DNA from: Pelagophyceae sp. CCMP2097
Taxonomy: Eukaryota > Sar > Pelagophyceae
Assembly (NCBI GenBank): GCA_026770575.1
Contig: MU657285.1
Location: 41,992 to 77,205, forward strand
Length of the DNA: 35,214 nt
Reading direction: 5' to 3'
This document shows, one piece after another, positions 10,826-21,563 of this stretch. The notes under the pieces are model-generated. The model was not told the origin of the DNA and made no database searches. It worked only from the letters and a program-made list of their open reading frames with translations. Numbering within the stretch: position 1 is the stretch's first letter; every line of letters begins with the position of its first letter. Made by a program: the position numbers and the translations under genes.

Positions 10826-11477
10826 TAGACAGCTTCACTTTTTTCAAGCTACTTTCAAGCTACTTTCAAGTTGCTTTCAAAGTCTGCATTTGCGTGTAAA
10901 GTTGCTTGAAAGTTGCTAACTTTCAAGCTCAGCTTGAATTCAAGCTACTTTCAAGCAGCTTTCAAGTTGCTTTTAAAGCGCGGAAATGCTTTTAAAGCGC
11001 GGGACGAGTTCGTTGGATGAGCGTTGAGCGAACGTTAGATGAGCGTTAACCCGGCGCGGGCGCGCGGCGCGGGCGCGCCGCGCGGAGGGGGCGGGGCGCG
11101 GCCTCTGGCGGGCGGGGCGGCGACGATGGTGCCCGCGCCTCCGTCGAGGCGCGGGCCGGTCGCGGGGCCGACGTGCCCCGTCCCGCGCGCCATGTCACCT
11201 GGGTGGCCGAAGGAAGGCGCCCTTAACGCCGCTTCGCGCTCACGTTGAAGCGACAAAAGATATGTTGAAAAAGTAGCTTGAAAAGTAGCTTGAAAAAGTG
11301 AACTTGTCTAATTCCATCATCGAGTCTGAAGGATCTGTGCGCGCTGGGCGCATCGGCGTCAGCAGGAGATGCGCATAGCACAGTCGGCTTGGTTCTTGCT
11401 CGTTAAAGCGTTTTAGGCGACGTTATGCAAAGTGCGAGGTCAGCTTGAAAGTAGCTTGAAAAAAGTGAAGCTGTCTA
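10826..11477. mobile_element. Non-autonomous DNA transposon with perfect 36-bp TIRs
   Basis: The left end 10826-10861 (TAGACAGCTTCACTTTTTTC onward) is the exact reverse complement of 11442-11477 over all 36 bases. If the terminal TA is the target duplication, the element proper is 10828-11475, as in Tc1/mariner-type insertions. The interior carries many short inverted copies of CAAGCTACTTTCAAG, a very GC-rich core (11047-11170) and no transposase. A near-copy of the right terminus occurs at about 11284-11312, so the structure may be nested. The right end lies 35 bp upstream of the next start codon. Confidence 0.85.
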
Positions 11478-11482
11478 ATGTC
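11316..11482 (+). repeat. Dispersed repeat block shared with 947-1112
   Basis: This is the right part of the TIR element, with the same order of shared blocks as 947-1112: TCATCGAGTCTGA, GGCGCATCGGCGTCA, CTTGCTCGTTAAAGCG, GTTATGCAAA, GAAGCTGTCTAATGTC. It shows that the family has at least two copies in 11 kb. Confidence 0.75.
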
Positions 11483-11512
11483 CGGCCCGGGCGTCGTTTG
11501 ACGAGCAGCGCG

Positions 11513-14500
11513 ATGTGGGCGCGCGCTCCCCGCTGGGCAGCGCTGCTGTCGCTGCTGCGCGTCTCGGCAGCGGCGGCGGGCGGCGATGCCTCGGGTGAGC
11601 CCGCGCCCGCGCCGGCGGCGGGCGCCGCGCGGCGACCTCTGCCTTTGGGGGCATTTTGCCCGGCACCCGCGACGCCGGGCCGCCGTCGTGGCGGCTGCCC
11701 ATCTGAATCTTTCCCGGAAAGAGGCTGCGATTGGCTATCCCTACGCGGGGTTAGGCGGCGACTGGATATTCCTGGCCCATCACAAGTCCGGCACCACCGT
11801 CGGCGAGGTCCTGGCGCGCCAAATATGCGAGGCTCACGTAAAAGACCGGCGTCCGCGGCCACGGATACGACAAACGAGCGGGGAAGCCGGGAGAGGGCCC
11901 GCGCGCGACCGAGGCGACGCCGTGTCTCCGTGCGCCGCCGTCTTCGCACCGCGCTTTAGGGCCGCGAGTTGAAGACGCACACGTTCCGCGAGGCCATGGC
12001 GCCGGCGGGCAAACCTGCGTGCTACTTTCTCATCAAGGCGTACCTTGACGACGTTGGAGACTGGCTCGATCGCGCTGTCGACACACAAGGCCGCGTCGTC
12101 CACATCGTCCGCGACCCGAGCGCCATGGTCTTGTCGGGCTATGCCTTCCACCGCCGCGGGTCCGAGAAGGTCTGGACGGACACGAGGCGCTGCTCCAGAG
12201 ACGCCTGCGACGCGCACGGCGCCGGCGCCGGCCTCACAAAGGGACAGGCCGCCAAGGTCATCTTCAACGGAAGCGTAAGGCCCTGGCTGCGCGCCTACGG
12301 CTGCGCGTACCCCGGCCGCGTCCGCAAAGGGGCCTCTTTCGACGCATCCGGGGCGGCACCGTCGAAGCGTCGCCGCCCGTTGCGTAGCGTCGAACGCGTA
12401 GGGCGAACTCCGAGACGTACTACGCATGCTTGCGCGGCGCGCCGGCGGCGGTGGGGTTGGAGATAGAGTCGCGGCGCGCCTACGCGACGCTGCGGACCAT
12501 GGTGGCCATCCACGAACTTCTAGCCCCGCGCCCGGAGTACCGCGCCGTCTGCCTCGAAGCTCTGAGACCAGAGGCCTTCCAGGACACCGTCGCGGAGCTC
12601 CTGCGCTGGCTCGTTGGCGCGGAGGACTCGGGCGCGCAGTCGGCGGAGGAAATTGTGGCCAATGTGACGCGCGCCTGCTTCGACGAAAAGGTCCACGCCA
12701 TCTCGACGCACGACGAGCGCGGCGACGCCGCCATCGACGCGGCCACGGCGGCCTGGCGCGCCAAGGACGGCACGCCGCGCGTCCGGGAGCTCGCGTCGCG
12801 GCTGAAGGGTTTATGCGGCGCCAAGTTCACGCGCGAAACTCTAGTCGACGAGGCGCTCGTCGTGCCGTCCGGGACGCTCGCCGCGCCGGCGGCGACGTGG
12901 GCCGGCGGCGCGTCCGCGGCGGGCAAAACGCCGGCGTTTGTGCGTGAAGGCAAGTACGCAAACTTGGAAGCACATAGCAGAGCGGGCATCGTCATGTGCG
13001 CGGCGCCGCGCATTTTGGACGATGCCGTGCGCGCCGTGCTGCGCATCCGCGCCACGGGGTCGGAGCTGCCTATAGAGGTCTGGCACGTCGCCGAGCTCGA
13101 CGCGGCGGAAATCGCTTCGATTGAAACATCAGCAACGGGCGTCAAAGTCTTGGACTTGACGAGCATCCTGCGTCTGACGCGCGACGACGAGTGGGTGGCG
13201 ACGCGCGGCTTCATGTGCAAGCCGCTGGCGCTTTTGGCGACGTCGCTGGACGAAGTGGTCATCGTGGATTCGGACTCGCACGTCTTCGCCGACCCCGCCA
13301 TACTTTTAGAGAGCGAGATCTACCGCCGCACGGGCATGCTCCTCTTCCGGGACCGGCACACGACGCGCACGGTCGGCGGGTCAAAGGTGCACAGCCGCGG
13401 GCGGTACGTCCGAGATTTGATGCAGCGGCGACTCAACGGCGTCTTCGGCGGGAAATCGCCTTGGAGGCCGTCGGCGGCTCTGCGCGCGTCCTGGATGGCC
13501 GCCGGCGAGTCGAACCACGAGATCGACTCGAGCATCATGCTGTTGCACAAGTCGCGCAACGCCGCCGTGCGTCGCTGCCTTGCAGACTTGCTGACGCCTT
13601 TCGACGCGCCGCTCTAGGTCGTCAGGATGCTGCGCGAGCTGCACGTGCTGTACCGGCACGAGATGTATGATGAGCTGTGGGGAGATAAGGAGACTCTCTG
13701 GCTCGCCTGCGAGCTCGTCGGCGGCGTCGACTGCGGCGTTTCACCGCTCCTCGCCGGCGAGATCGGCGAGGTGACGGTGCAGCAATACGGCGACGACGAA
13801 ACGCCCAAGAGCTCCTTGACCTCGCGGCGCGGCCGGGCGAATGCGGCGAAAAACTTGTGCGTCCACGGGTTCCTCCTCCACTTCGACCCGACGCTCCTCT
13901 CGCTCTCGCACTGCAACTGCAAAGAGCCGGACTCGGCCTACCTGACGCACATTTCTTCTGTGACGGTCTACGAGCGGCCGCCGGCCAACGTGACCGCGGC
14001 GAAAAGGCATTCAGGGCTGTGGTACGTATTAGGCCACGCATCAAAGGCGACGACGCGCTGGTGCGCAAAACCCGGCGCGACGATCGGCGCCGCGACGCTG
14101 CTGCAGAAGATGACCGTGTCTCCAAACTTCGACGATACGTTTTGCGATGAGAAAGGAAGAGGCTGCTCAAAGTCCACGGGCATTTGCGACGCCTCCAAGC
14201 TCTGCGCGGGCCTCGCCAACGCCACGTTCAAGGCTGCCTGGGTCGCGCACAAGATGGACGGGCTGCGTCGGGAAGTGCCGCGGCACCAGGCCGAATCGCC
14301 GCGGCAGGCCGAGCGAACCGAGCAAAGGTCGCGGCCCGTCGAGCGCTCCGAGCACAGAGTCGAGCGCGCCGAGCAAAGAAGGCCAATCGGCCGTCTGCAG
14401 CGCGCGGCGCCGGCGTGCGGCGAGCGGAAGCGCATCACGCTGCTGGGCCACGGCGCCGACGGCGGCCGGCTGGTGCGCGCCGCCGGCGCGGCCGACGCGG

Positions 14501-15573
14501 CGGCGCCGTGCGTCTCCGTCGTCGCGCACTCGAGTACGACTTCAGAGGACGTTTCGGCTCTGTACCGTTCCAGGGAGTCGTGCGTCGCGAACTTTGTGCA
14601 GAATCCGTTTGACCTCGTCGTCGACGCATACCTGCGCCACTACGACGCGTTGGACGTCCGCATGCCCGCGCCGCGATATACAGGCGCGCCGCAGTCGACG
14701 GACTTCGAGGCGGCCCGTCGCCGGCTGGTCAGCCGCGGCGGCGGCGGCGCCTCGGCCCGGCGCCACGCGACCAAGCTCAAGGTCAAGGCGCCGACGCCGG
14801 TGCGCCGCACCGCGGCCGCCGCCGCCGCCGCAGGCCTCTCGCTCGACGCGGTCGTGCGCGCCGCGGCCGCGCCTGCTTCGCCGCTGCTCGCGGTGCGCTT
14901 CGGCGAGACGTACGCCGCGTACCTCCGCAGACTGACGCCGGACCAGGGCCTCGTCGCAGAGGGGCACCGCGCGTGGTCCGGCGAGCTCGCGCGTATGGAG
15001 CTCGCCGCCGGCCGCTCCACCGGCCGCATGCGCGTCGGCGCCTGCGCCGCAAACGTCTGCGTCGCGGAACTCACACAATCCGAGGCGAAATGCGCAGCAG
15101 CCGTGCGAGGGCTCTTCGCGGCTGTCGCGCCCGCAAATGACGCCGAGGAAGCGAGGCGCCGCGGCGCCGCGACGCAGCTCCTCCTCGCCGACGCCGCCGG
15201 CGGCCGCGTCTGTACGGCGGCGTTTTTAACGGAGAGCGCCGCGCCGGCACGGCGCGACGCGAGCGGCGCTGTCACATCGCCCGCCGCGCTGGTGAAGAGG
15301 TGCGAAGCGGCGCCAATAATTGGGAAATCCGGACCGTCAAAGACTAGAGTCGTGAGGCTCCATGGACACCAGGGGAAGACCTCGCCGTCGTACCAGGCGA
15401 TTCCGGAGCGAGTGCCTTTGGTCCGTCTGCGCTACGCTTTAAAGTTACTGACTAGGAAATTCCTATTGAAAACCTTAGGCTCCGCGCGCTCGACGCAGAG
15501 TCTCTTGGCGGGAACCTCAACCGCCTCGAAGGCGCCCTCGGCTGCCCGAGCAGGATGCACGACTCTTAAGTAA
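11513..15573 (+). CDS. Sulfotransferase - GT71 glycosyltransferase - sulfotransferase-like fusion (five exons)
   Basis: Predicted secretory-pathway enzyme of glycan assembly. Model: 11513-11594, 11755-11837, 11960-12274, 12388-13566, 13618-15573; all introns are GT-AG, phases agree, 1204 residues. Donors are GTGAGC, GTAAAA, GTAAGG and GTGCGT. The 12388 acceptor is the least certain; 12415 also keeps frame. Order: signal peptide (1-22); sulfotransferase 1 with PAPS 5' loop KSGTT (38-42) and 3' motif RDPSAMVLSGY, R106 and S114 spaced as in active SULTs; GT71/MNN1-type domain (about 360-680) with DSD at 454-456 and GDKE at 575-578; an R/E/Q-rich linker; then a second sulfotransferase-like domain where the loop reads GHGADGG (830-836) and the 3' motif reads QNPFDLVVD (881-889), so Arg and Ser are replaced by Gln and Asp. 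That last domain is probably inactive or structural. GT71 enzymes are usually mannosyltransferases; donor and acceptor are unknown here. The tail after about 15300 may contain another intron. Confidence 0.85.
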
Positions 15574-15702
15574 ACCGGAAATCTTGCAAAGCTTAAGGGA
15601 AGCCGTGCCCGCGCCGGCCAAATACGCCGAGTCGCCGGTCGACTTCGGCACTGAGTCGCTGGTCGGCAGGGCAGATCTGAGATCTACAATTTGTACGAGG
15701 TT

Positions 15703-15835
15703 GCTTTTTACTGCCCCATGGCGACTTGATTCCATCCTCCTTTTTTTTTAAAGTTCTCTGGGGGCTCTATTGTTAAGGGCCCCACAAAGCTTTTTTAAAA
15801 AGATTTGATCAAGTCGCCACGGGGCAGTGCTTTTT
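15703..15835. mobile_element. Short palindromic MITE-like element
   Basis: The arms 15703-15730 (GCTTTTTACTGCCCCATGGC onward) and 15807-15835 are inverted repeats; the core CTGCCCC-TGGCGACTTGAT matches 19 of 20. Inner parts (TTTTTTTTAAAG / CTTTTTTAAAAA and GGGGGCTC / GGGCCCC) also pair loosely, so the whole 133 bp can fold into one hairpin. It lies just after the sulfotransferase-GT71 gene and may serve as, or overlap, its 3' end. Confidence 0.6.
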
Positions 15836-16645
15836 AGTAGTAACTGTTCGTTGTTTGGTGCGCAATTACAGAAACAAGCTCTATCTCCTTCGTAGTATTT
15901 TGACTAAACTGATTTTTTCACGCGGCTTGCGACGCGCGCCATTGCGCCGATCCCTCCGAGGAGAATCTCCGCGCTGCTCGTGCCCTTTTTTATATTTGGC
16001 GATTTGCCTGGATGTTTCAAGTTGCCGTCTTGTAATTTTACTTTAGCGATATTCCGACGGATTTTCACGAATCACGATTCCAGGAATTACATGTGAGGGT
16101 GAGGGTTTTAATTTATACCCCGGGGAGACGACAAGAACTCTCAGAGAGCCACGTGCAGATCAAGAGGTCCTGCGCAGGAGCGACTGGAATCGACCCGAAT
16201 GGCCTCAACCATGTTTCTCTGCCGGAAAACTCGGGACTCGTTGCATTCGGGCTTGCACTGGTTGCTTTGTCTCCTCGGCGGCTCATTTTCTCGGCGGGCG
16301 GCTTTATTTTCACACGCCGAAGCGGTACAAGGGCCGGCCAGGCAGTCCAGCACATTGTGGGCACGCGCGAGGGGCATGGCCGGAGTTTTGTGGTTGGGTT
16401 GAGGAAGTAGGGGCGCGGCAGCGGCGAGTACGCTTGTTGGGTTGTGAAAGTGCGGGTGCGGCGGCGGGTGCCACGATGGCCCCTAGAGGTTCGTGGGCAC
16501 GTGCGCGTTGAGGACGAGGAGTTGGACCTTGAGGTTGTCGACGAAGCACGCGTAACAAGTGCGGCCAGTGCTAGTGTTGTTTTCTGAGAGGAGGAGGAGG
16601 CATTTTAAGGTATTATCGGCCCTCGTCGCAGAGGGCGCGTCATGC
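15836..16645. other. No gene recognised
   Basis: Mixed-composition sequence with only short overlapping ORFs in several frames. It may include the downstream remnant of the Helitron whose helicase ends at 16646. No CTRR end or terminal hairpin characteristic of a Helitron 3' end was identified with confidence. Confidence 0.3.
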
Positions 16646-17720
16646 TTATCGGAGGATATTTGTGTGGACGACGTTGCGGGTGTAGTGGCCCGGGCGATTG
16701 TCCTCTGCGAGGACCGTGGCCTTCGTAACTGGAACGATGCAGAAGACGATGTCGTCCCTGTCGCCGACGCGGCTCATTGCGACGTAAAGCTGGCCGTGCG
16801 AGAAGACGGGCGCCGGCAGGTAAACCCCGACGCGCTTGAGCGTTTGACCCTGTGACTTGTTGATGCCCATGGCGAACGCGGGCCGAATCGGAAATTGGCG
16901 CCGGCGGAGGACGAAGGGGAAGGCGCCGTCGGTCGTCGGCGTGACGCGCGACACGAAGATCCGTCGTCCGTTGGAACCGGGCTTGATGTCCTCGAGCTCG
17001 ATGAGGAACGTCGAGAAGGCGCGCAGGATGTACCTAGCACTCGACGATGTTCACGCGGCTCTCGACAATCAAAGCACAGGCCTCACCTCGAACCGTTGCA
17101 GTCGCTCTTCGCCTGGTCCAAGTTGCGCAGAAGCATGACGATCGTGCCAATCTTCATCTTCATGTTGTGTGGCGGGAGGCCCGAGACCGTGAGCGAGTTC
17201 AGGAACTCCACCGGGTACAGTGCCGGGTGTCTTGAGGGCCGACCGTGTCCGCCGAGAAGCACTCGCGCACTTCGCTGCCGGGCTTTGCGGGCCGTCATCA
17301 TGTCGTTGATGATGTCGACTTGGACGTTCTTGCACGTCAAGATCGCGCGTGCTGAGAGCCACTGCGCGTCGTCGGCTTTCTCAGCGAGCCCGGCGTAGAC
17401 GTTGTCGCAGAGGTTCTCGATCGTCGGGTTGCGCAGGCACATTTCGTCGGGGATCATGATAAAGTCCTTATCCAGGCCGTCAACGTGTGGCTCGCGGCCG
17501 TCGCCGATGCGGAGGAGGTAATCGGCAAATTTTTTGAGGCGCGCACGGTCCGCGCCGCCGGACATCATGACGCGCATGTTCGTCGCGAGGCGACACTTGG
17601 TCATGATGGTCCAGAGTGCTGACCTCTTGAGGCAGGCCTCCTCGATCTGCCACTGTTTTCCCTTGGGTCTTGACGATGACCGGGAAGATTTACCGGAATT
17701 CGCCCAGCTAGACGAGCGTT
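16646..17720 (-). pseudogene. Helitron-type PIF1 helicase, decayed C-terminal part
   Basis: The C-terminal half of the PIF1-like helicase domain of a Helitron transposon is readable on the minus strand in pieces. At 17083-17604 it shows TNMRVM, FADYLLRIGDG, a YPVEFLNSLTVSGLPPH block and MLLRNLDQ ending at CNGSR-stop. Then a stop and a frameshift occur near 17040-17095. At 16646-16954 it continues with SRVTPTTDG, FAMGINKSQGQTLKRVGVYL (the GINKSQGQ helicase motif), YVAMSRVG and a natural-looking end at NVVHTNILR-stop. Degraded upstream pieces extend to about 17720, where the AT-rich island begins. The Rep (HUH) part and Walker A are missing, so it is non-functional. The element is host-genome style (GC-rich) and abuts the island. 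Confidence 0.85.
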
Positions 17721-17758
17721 TTAAAAAAATATAGACTTTTTCAGATTTTTTTTAAAAG

Positions 17759-17814
17759 GACAAAAACTTTTAAAACGGATTTCGCTTCGCTCACATATTT
17801 TAAAAGTTTTTGTC
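17759..17814. repeat. Perfect 17-bp inverted repeat with 22-nt loop
   Basis: GACAAAAACTTTTAAAA (17759-17775) is repeated in exact reverse complement at 17798-17814. The loop contains TTCGCTTCGCTCA. It is right at the left edge of the AT-rich island. A related but weaker copy of the right arm and loop is seen at about 17870-17915. It could be a terminator-like hairpin or a terminal feature of the island. The rest of 17815-18620 is AT-rich, with a (TCTCCTG)n stretch at about 18365-18390 and no gene. Confidence 0.7.
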
Positions 17815-18628
17815 ATTTCTAAAAAAACTCTGAAAAAATCTTTTAAAAAAATTGAAACATTTGAAACATTGAAAATTCGCTCAATACGTTTTCAAAAGTT
17901 TAGTCATTTCTAAAACCTGTGAAAAAAGTCTTAAAAATTAAAAAAATGAAAAATTGAAATTTAGAGAAACCGCAAAATTTGAAAGTTTTTTTTAAAATTT
18001 GAAAAGATTAAATAAAATCTCAAAAAATAGAACAAAAAAAGGATTTGAATGAATCTCATAAGTCTCAAACGCTCAATCAGATTATAACATTAGAAATCTA
18101 TATTTATAAAAGAAAAAAAGATTTGAGATTTAAAAGGATTTGATAAAATCTCAAATGCTCAATAAGATTTCGAAAGAAGGTCCCAAAATCTTTATTTATG
18201 AAAGGAAAAAAGATTTTGATAATTGGGGACTTGATGAAATCTAAATAAAGATCTTTACATTTTCGAAATAAGGTTTCCTAAATATATATTTATAAAAGAA
18301 AAAAGGATTTGTGAATTGAGGATTTGATTGGTACGATTTGAGAAATATTGAGAAATATTGAGAAGGTCTCTCCTGTCTCTCCTGTCTCTCCTGCCCTCCA
18401 ATGTGTTTAAAAAAATTTAACAAAATCTTACAAATTACATAAATTGATATAAAAAAATTAGAATTTAAAAAAAAAAAAATTGAACCAAAAATGAGACATG
18501 TAGAATAAGAAAAATAGAAATGAATTCATAGGAATTAAAACGCGACACGTACCCATTTGATAATTTTTTTAAAACATAAAAACGATGCGTCAAACGGTTT
18601 AAAAAAAATGTTATATATAGATATATAG

Positions 18629-19003
18629 ATGTGTGAATTGACTGGAACCCAAAACTGTGAAATGATGAAAGTCGAACCCAAAGAACCCAAAGAACCCAAA
18701 GAACGCAAATTTCTAAAAAAAACGTGGAATATCGAGATAAATGGTGACTCTGGGAATGTAATCTTAAATATGGATTATAAATCCCATGTAGATATGATAA
18801 AATATAAATTGAATCATATAACCTCTCGACAGTTGATGTACTTTTATCTGCTTGGTAGAGATAAACCAAAAAATGGCGAACAACCGAAACGAAAATGCCA
18901 ATACAATATCAAAATATTAAAATTAGGGAAAGATACTGAAGCTGTAAACGAAGTTGTAAATGAAGTTGTAAATGAACCTGTAAATGAAGAGGAAGGGGTT
19001 TAA
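18629..19003 (+). CDS. Unknown small protein, island paralog 1
   Basis: An intact ORF of 124 residues with no recognised domain. It begins MCELTGTQNC, has an N-terminal 9-bp repeat encoding (KEP)n at about 18676-18708, a central conserved block GNVILNMDYKS...IKYKLNHITSRQLMYFYL followed by GRDK, and an acidic tail made of VNEV repeats (12-bp units). The central block is shared with the disrupted minus-strand gene at 25622/23368 (GNIILDKFYKS, IKYQLNDITSRQLLYYYL, GRDK), so this is a conserved family and a genuine protein. Conservation plus intactness indicates recent function. It is typical of the island in composition. The function is unknown. Confidence 0.7.
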   Translation: MCELTGTQNCEMMKVEPKEPKEPKERKFLKKTWNIEINGDSGNVILNMDYKSHVDMIKYKLNHITSRQLMYFYLLGRDKPKNGEQPKRKCQYNIKILKLGKDTEAVNEVVNEVVNEPVNEEEGV

Positions 19004-19056
19004 TTTTTTACAAAAACTTGTGTAAATGCTTCAAAAATTGCGACATACACTTGTTG

Positions 19057-19487
19057 TTATACGGATTCATTAATCATCGGTATATCCACATTTTTGTTTA
19101 TACATTCTATAATTTGTAATCTAATATGTTTTTTTTTCAAAAATCGAATAATATACTTTTTTTTAAATTTAAGAATTATAAACATCATATACATACATTT
19201 CTTTTTTTTTTGAAAAGGATATTCATTTATATCTGTACGAATACCCATTCGGTGGTTTTATAGTTAAGAAATCCTCCATCGATTCATTCGGTTCAGTTAT
19301 TTCATCTTTTATTATAAGTTATCGATAGAATGAGAGTCCAAATGTTTTTTCTTTGTACATAATGAGATGTTTCATTCTTTTTAGAGGATAATGCAGAGCT
19401 ATACTAATAGGGTCTGTATATGTACTGAAATTATAGATTGGCGTACGACTCTCATCTCTATCGTTTAACGATATATCCAAGACCCCC
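19057..19487 (-). pseudogene. Broken island gene(s), unknown
   Basis: Minus-strand fragments: 19319-19487 reads VLDISLNDRDESRTPIYNFS and on to a stop at 19319, cut at its start by the GC-rich insert that holds the N gap. Then a piece in another frame (about 19240-19310) reads IKDEITEPNESMEDFLTI, and 19057-19248 is an ORF full of K/I next to poly-A tracts. The frames change at homopolymers, so this is decay or sequencing error. No family is recognised. Confidence 0.4.
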
Positions 19488-20260
19488 CCCGTGGTACGGG
19501 CACGGAAGGGGAGGGGTCCGTGACCCCCCCCACCCCCCACCGGCGGCGAGGNNNNNNNNNNNNNNNNNNNNNNNNNNNNNNNNNNNNNNNNNNNNNNNNN
19601 NNNNNNNNNNNNNNNNNNNNNNNNNNNNNNNNNNNNNNNNNNNNNNNNNNNNNNNNNNNNNNNNNNNNNNNNNNNNNNNNNNNNNNNNNNNNNNNNNNNN
19701 NNNNNNNNNNNNNNNNNNNNNNNNNNNNNNNNNNNNNNNNNNNNNNNNNNNNNNNNNNNNNNNNNNNNNNNNNNNNNNNNNNNNNNNNNNNNNNNNNNNN
19801 NNNNNNNNNNNNNNNNNNNNNNNNNNNNNNNNNNNNNNNNNNNNNNNNNNNNNNNNNNNNNNNNNNNNNNNNNNNNNNNNNNNNNNNNNNNNNNNNNNNN
19901 NNNNNNNNNNNNNNNNNNNNNNNNNNNNNNNNNNNNNNNNNNNNNNNNNNNNNNNNNNNNNNNNNNNNNNNNNNNNNNNNNNNNNNNNNNNNNNNNNNNN
20001 NNNNNNNNNNNNNNNNNNNNNNNNNNNNNNNNNNNNNNNNNCCTAGGTGCGCTTACTCGGAGCGCGGCGTCCTTTGCCCTTGGAAATCGTTCGGTCTCTG
20101 TGGCTCCTTGTTTTACTCTGCTCGTCCACGCCCTGCTCGTCCACGACACGCGTCGCGTAAGCTACCCCCCACCGAATTTCCGGGCCGAGCCGCGCAGGGG
20201 GGGGTCGTCGACCCCCCCTCCCTACCTACCGACACCCTCCACCCCCACTTTAAACACACA
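19484..20260. other. GC-rich insert with 490-base N gap (19552-20041)
   Basis: The island's AT-rich sequence is interrupted by C/G-tract sequence on both sides of the gap. On the left are GGGGTCCGTGACCCC and similar; on the right GGGGGGGGTCGTCGACCCCCCC and CCACCCCC runs. These tracts can form hairpins or G-quadruplexes and probably explain the assembly gap. A duplicated CTCGTCCACG occurs at about 20120-20145. The insert separates the minus-strand fragment ending at 19319 from its own 5' part, so it looks like a later insertion. The content of the gap is unknown. Confidence 0.6.
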
Positions 20261-20286
20261 CTGTCCAAAATTTCGTTCTCGATGGT

Positions 20287-20620
20287 GATATTTTGTTGCA
20301 TATAACTTCACATACAATGGAGGTAGATTTAACATTAGAGTAAATAATATAATAAAGAGAAACGGCACATATATAAATTTAAGCACCTGGAACTATTTTG
20401 CTTATACGGGAAAAGGAAATTCAATTAATCGGATAAAATTATTACATGGTTGTAACAACAAAAATCGAACAATTTTTATCCACCCAAAGACAGATTTCAA
20501 ATCAGTATGATAACGATAAATATAATAGAGATTTAACTATAGCGAAAATTACGGCTACTGAGATTACATGGCTTGTTTTAAGCGCCGATTGGTGGCACTA
20601 CCGCAGGTTTTGACAGTTGC
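20287..20620 (+). pseudogene. Broken island gene, unknown
   Basis: An open stretch without an ATG (20287-20509) reads YNGGRFNIRVNNIIKRNGTY, then LSTWNYFAYTGKGNS and IHPKTDFKS-stop. About one base of frameshift later another frame continues as NDKYNRDLTIAKITATEITW up to about 20605. Composition matches island genes. N/Y/T-rich beta-type sequence could suit a virion structural protein, but no family is recognised. Confidence 0.4.
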
Positions 20621-20778
20621 TGACTAAAAAACAATCGCATTCTCATCAAATTCCGGTTTGAATTTTTTGACGACACCCAAGTTATAAAAACGAATGGTAA
20701 TGAACAATAAGAATTTTCAAACGATGGTTTTTAATAACGTTATCATACAGGTTATGCTACGAATTCAATTCAACTTTT

Positions 20779-21249
20779 GAGAACCCGAAGAGTCCTTGCC
20801 GTTAAATCAACGGCAGTTTACGGCAAGGGCCCTTCGGGTCATTTGATTGAAGGATTGCCAGGGGCAATTTTGTCTGTCCGTCCTTCTGTCCTTCTGTCCT
20901 TCTGTCCGTCCCCGGGTAAATCCGCGAGGTTCCCCTTTTGGGTGGAAAAGGGCTGCAACTCGGCCGATTCGGCGATTGGTGGTTGATGTGATTGCTAAAA
21001 TTGGGAGTGGAGGTCGAGCAGGAGCCTCATTGGAATCATCATAGAAGAAGTTTTTGGTCACAGGTTCGAATCTGGTCGGCCGCTAAAATAAATAAATATG
21101 AATAGCTCAATAAAAATAAAAAATAAAAAATAAGGAGGATTTGGCGGTTCAGCGATTAGTTAAATAATTTTAGTTATTTACGTGGGCATTGCAATAGGAT
21201 TTGGCTGTATCCTAAGGTCCTCCGTGTGCCTCCGGCGCGCTCTTGTAAT
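20779..21249 (+). repeat. SINE-like tRNA-related repeat, full copy B
   Basis: The copy has the same architecture as copy C (33288-33761). A 5' hairpin with arms near CCGAAG-GTCCTTGCCGT is followed by a TGTC/TTCTGTCC microsatellite, then a tRNA-like pol III promoter: TGGTTGATGTG fits the A box TRGYNNANNNG and GGTTCGAATCT at about 21064 fits the B box. An AT-rich spacer follows, then the 3' block shared with 771-922, ending GCGCTCTTGTAAT. It is 471 bp. It is inserted in the AT-rich island, so it is younger than the island. No clear target duplication was found. Confidence 0.8.
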
Positions 21250-21451
21250 CTAACGATTTCAAAATTAAAGGGAATAATGAAAATATTTTCATTTCCAGAA
21301 CTACCGGTATATAATCATCAGACTCGTCAGGATTTATAACAATTGATAATTTTAAGAAATTTGTTTCATCACCATTTTCGAGACTGAACTTCGACAACAA
21401 TACAAATCTTCTGACTACTAATGGATTGAATCTCATAGATATGAGCAACAA
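21250..21451 (-). pseudogene. Island ORF cut by the SINE-like repeat
   Basis: A minus-strand ORF beginning at 21451 reads MLLISMRFNPLVVRRFVLLS, then KLSIVINPDESDDYIPVVLE, and runs without a stop into the SINE-like copy at 21249. The natural C-terminus is therefore lost or lies beyond 20779. The composition is island-like. No family is recognised. Confidence 0.4.
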
Positions 21452-21563
21452 TTCAATTATTTAAAAAAATCATTCAGTTTACTGTTACTTTTCTTAAATT
21501 TTCAGAAGAACTTACTATTACAGGCACTCCACATAAAATTTTTATTAATAAAATAAAATCGCC

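Noticed and set aside
12275..12387. Two separate genes (sulfotransferase, then GT71) instead of a fusion
   Set aside because: The exon after this intron begins with the sulfotransferase C-terminal part and runs without a stop into GT71; the phases agree. Transcript data could still change this.
13191..14935. Arg/Pro/Ala-rich ORFs in other frames of the fusion gene
   Set aside because: They are GC-driven shadow frames with low-complexity translations and no motifs.
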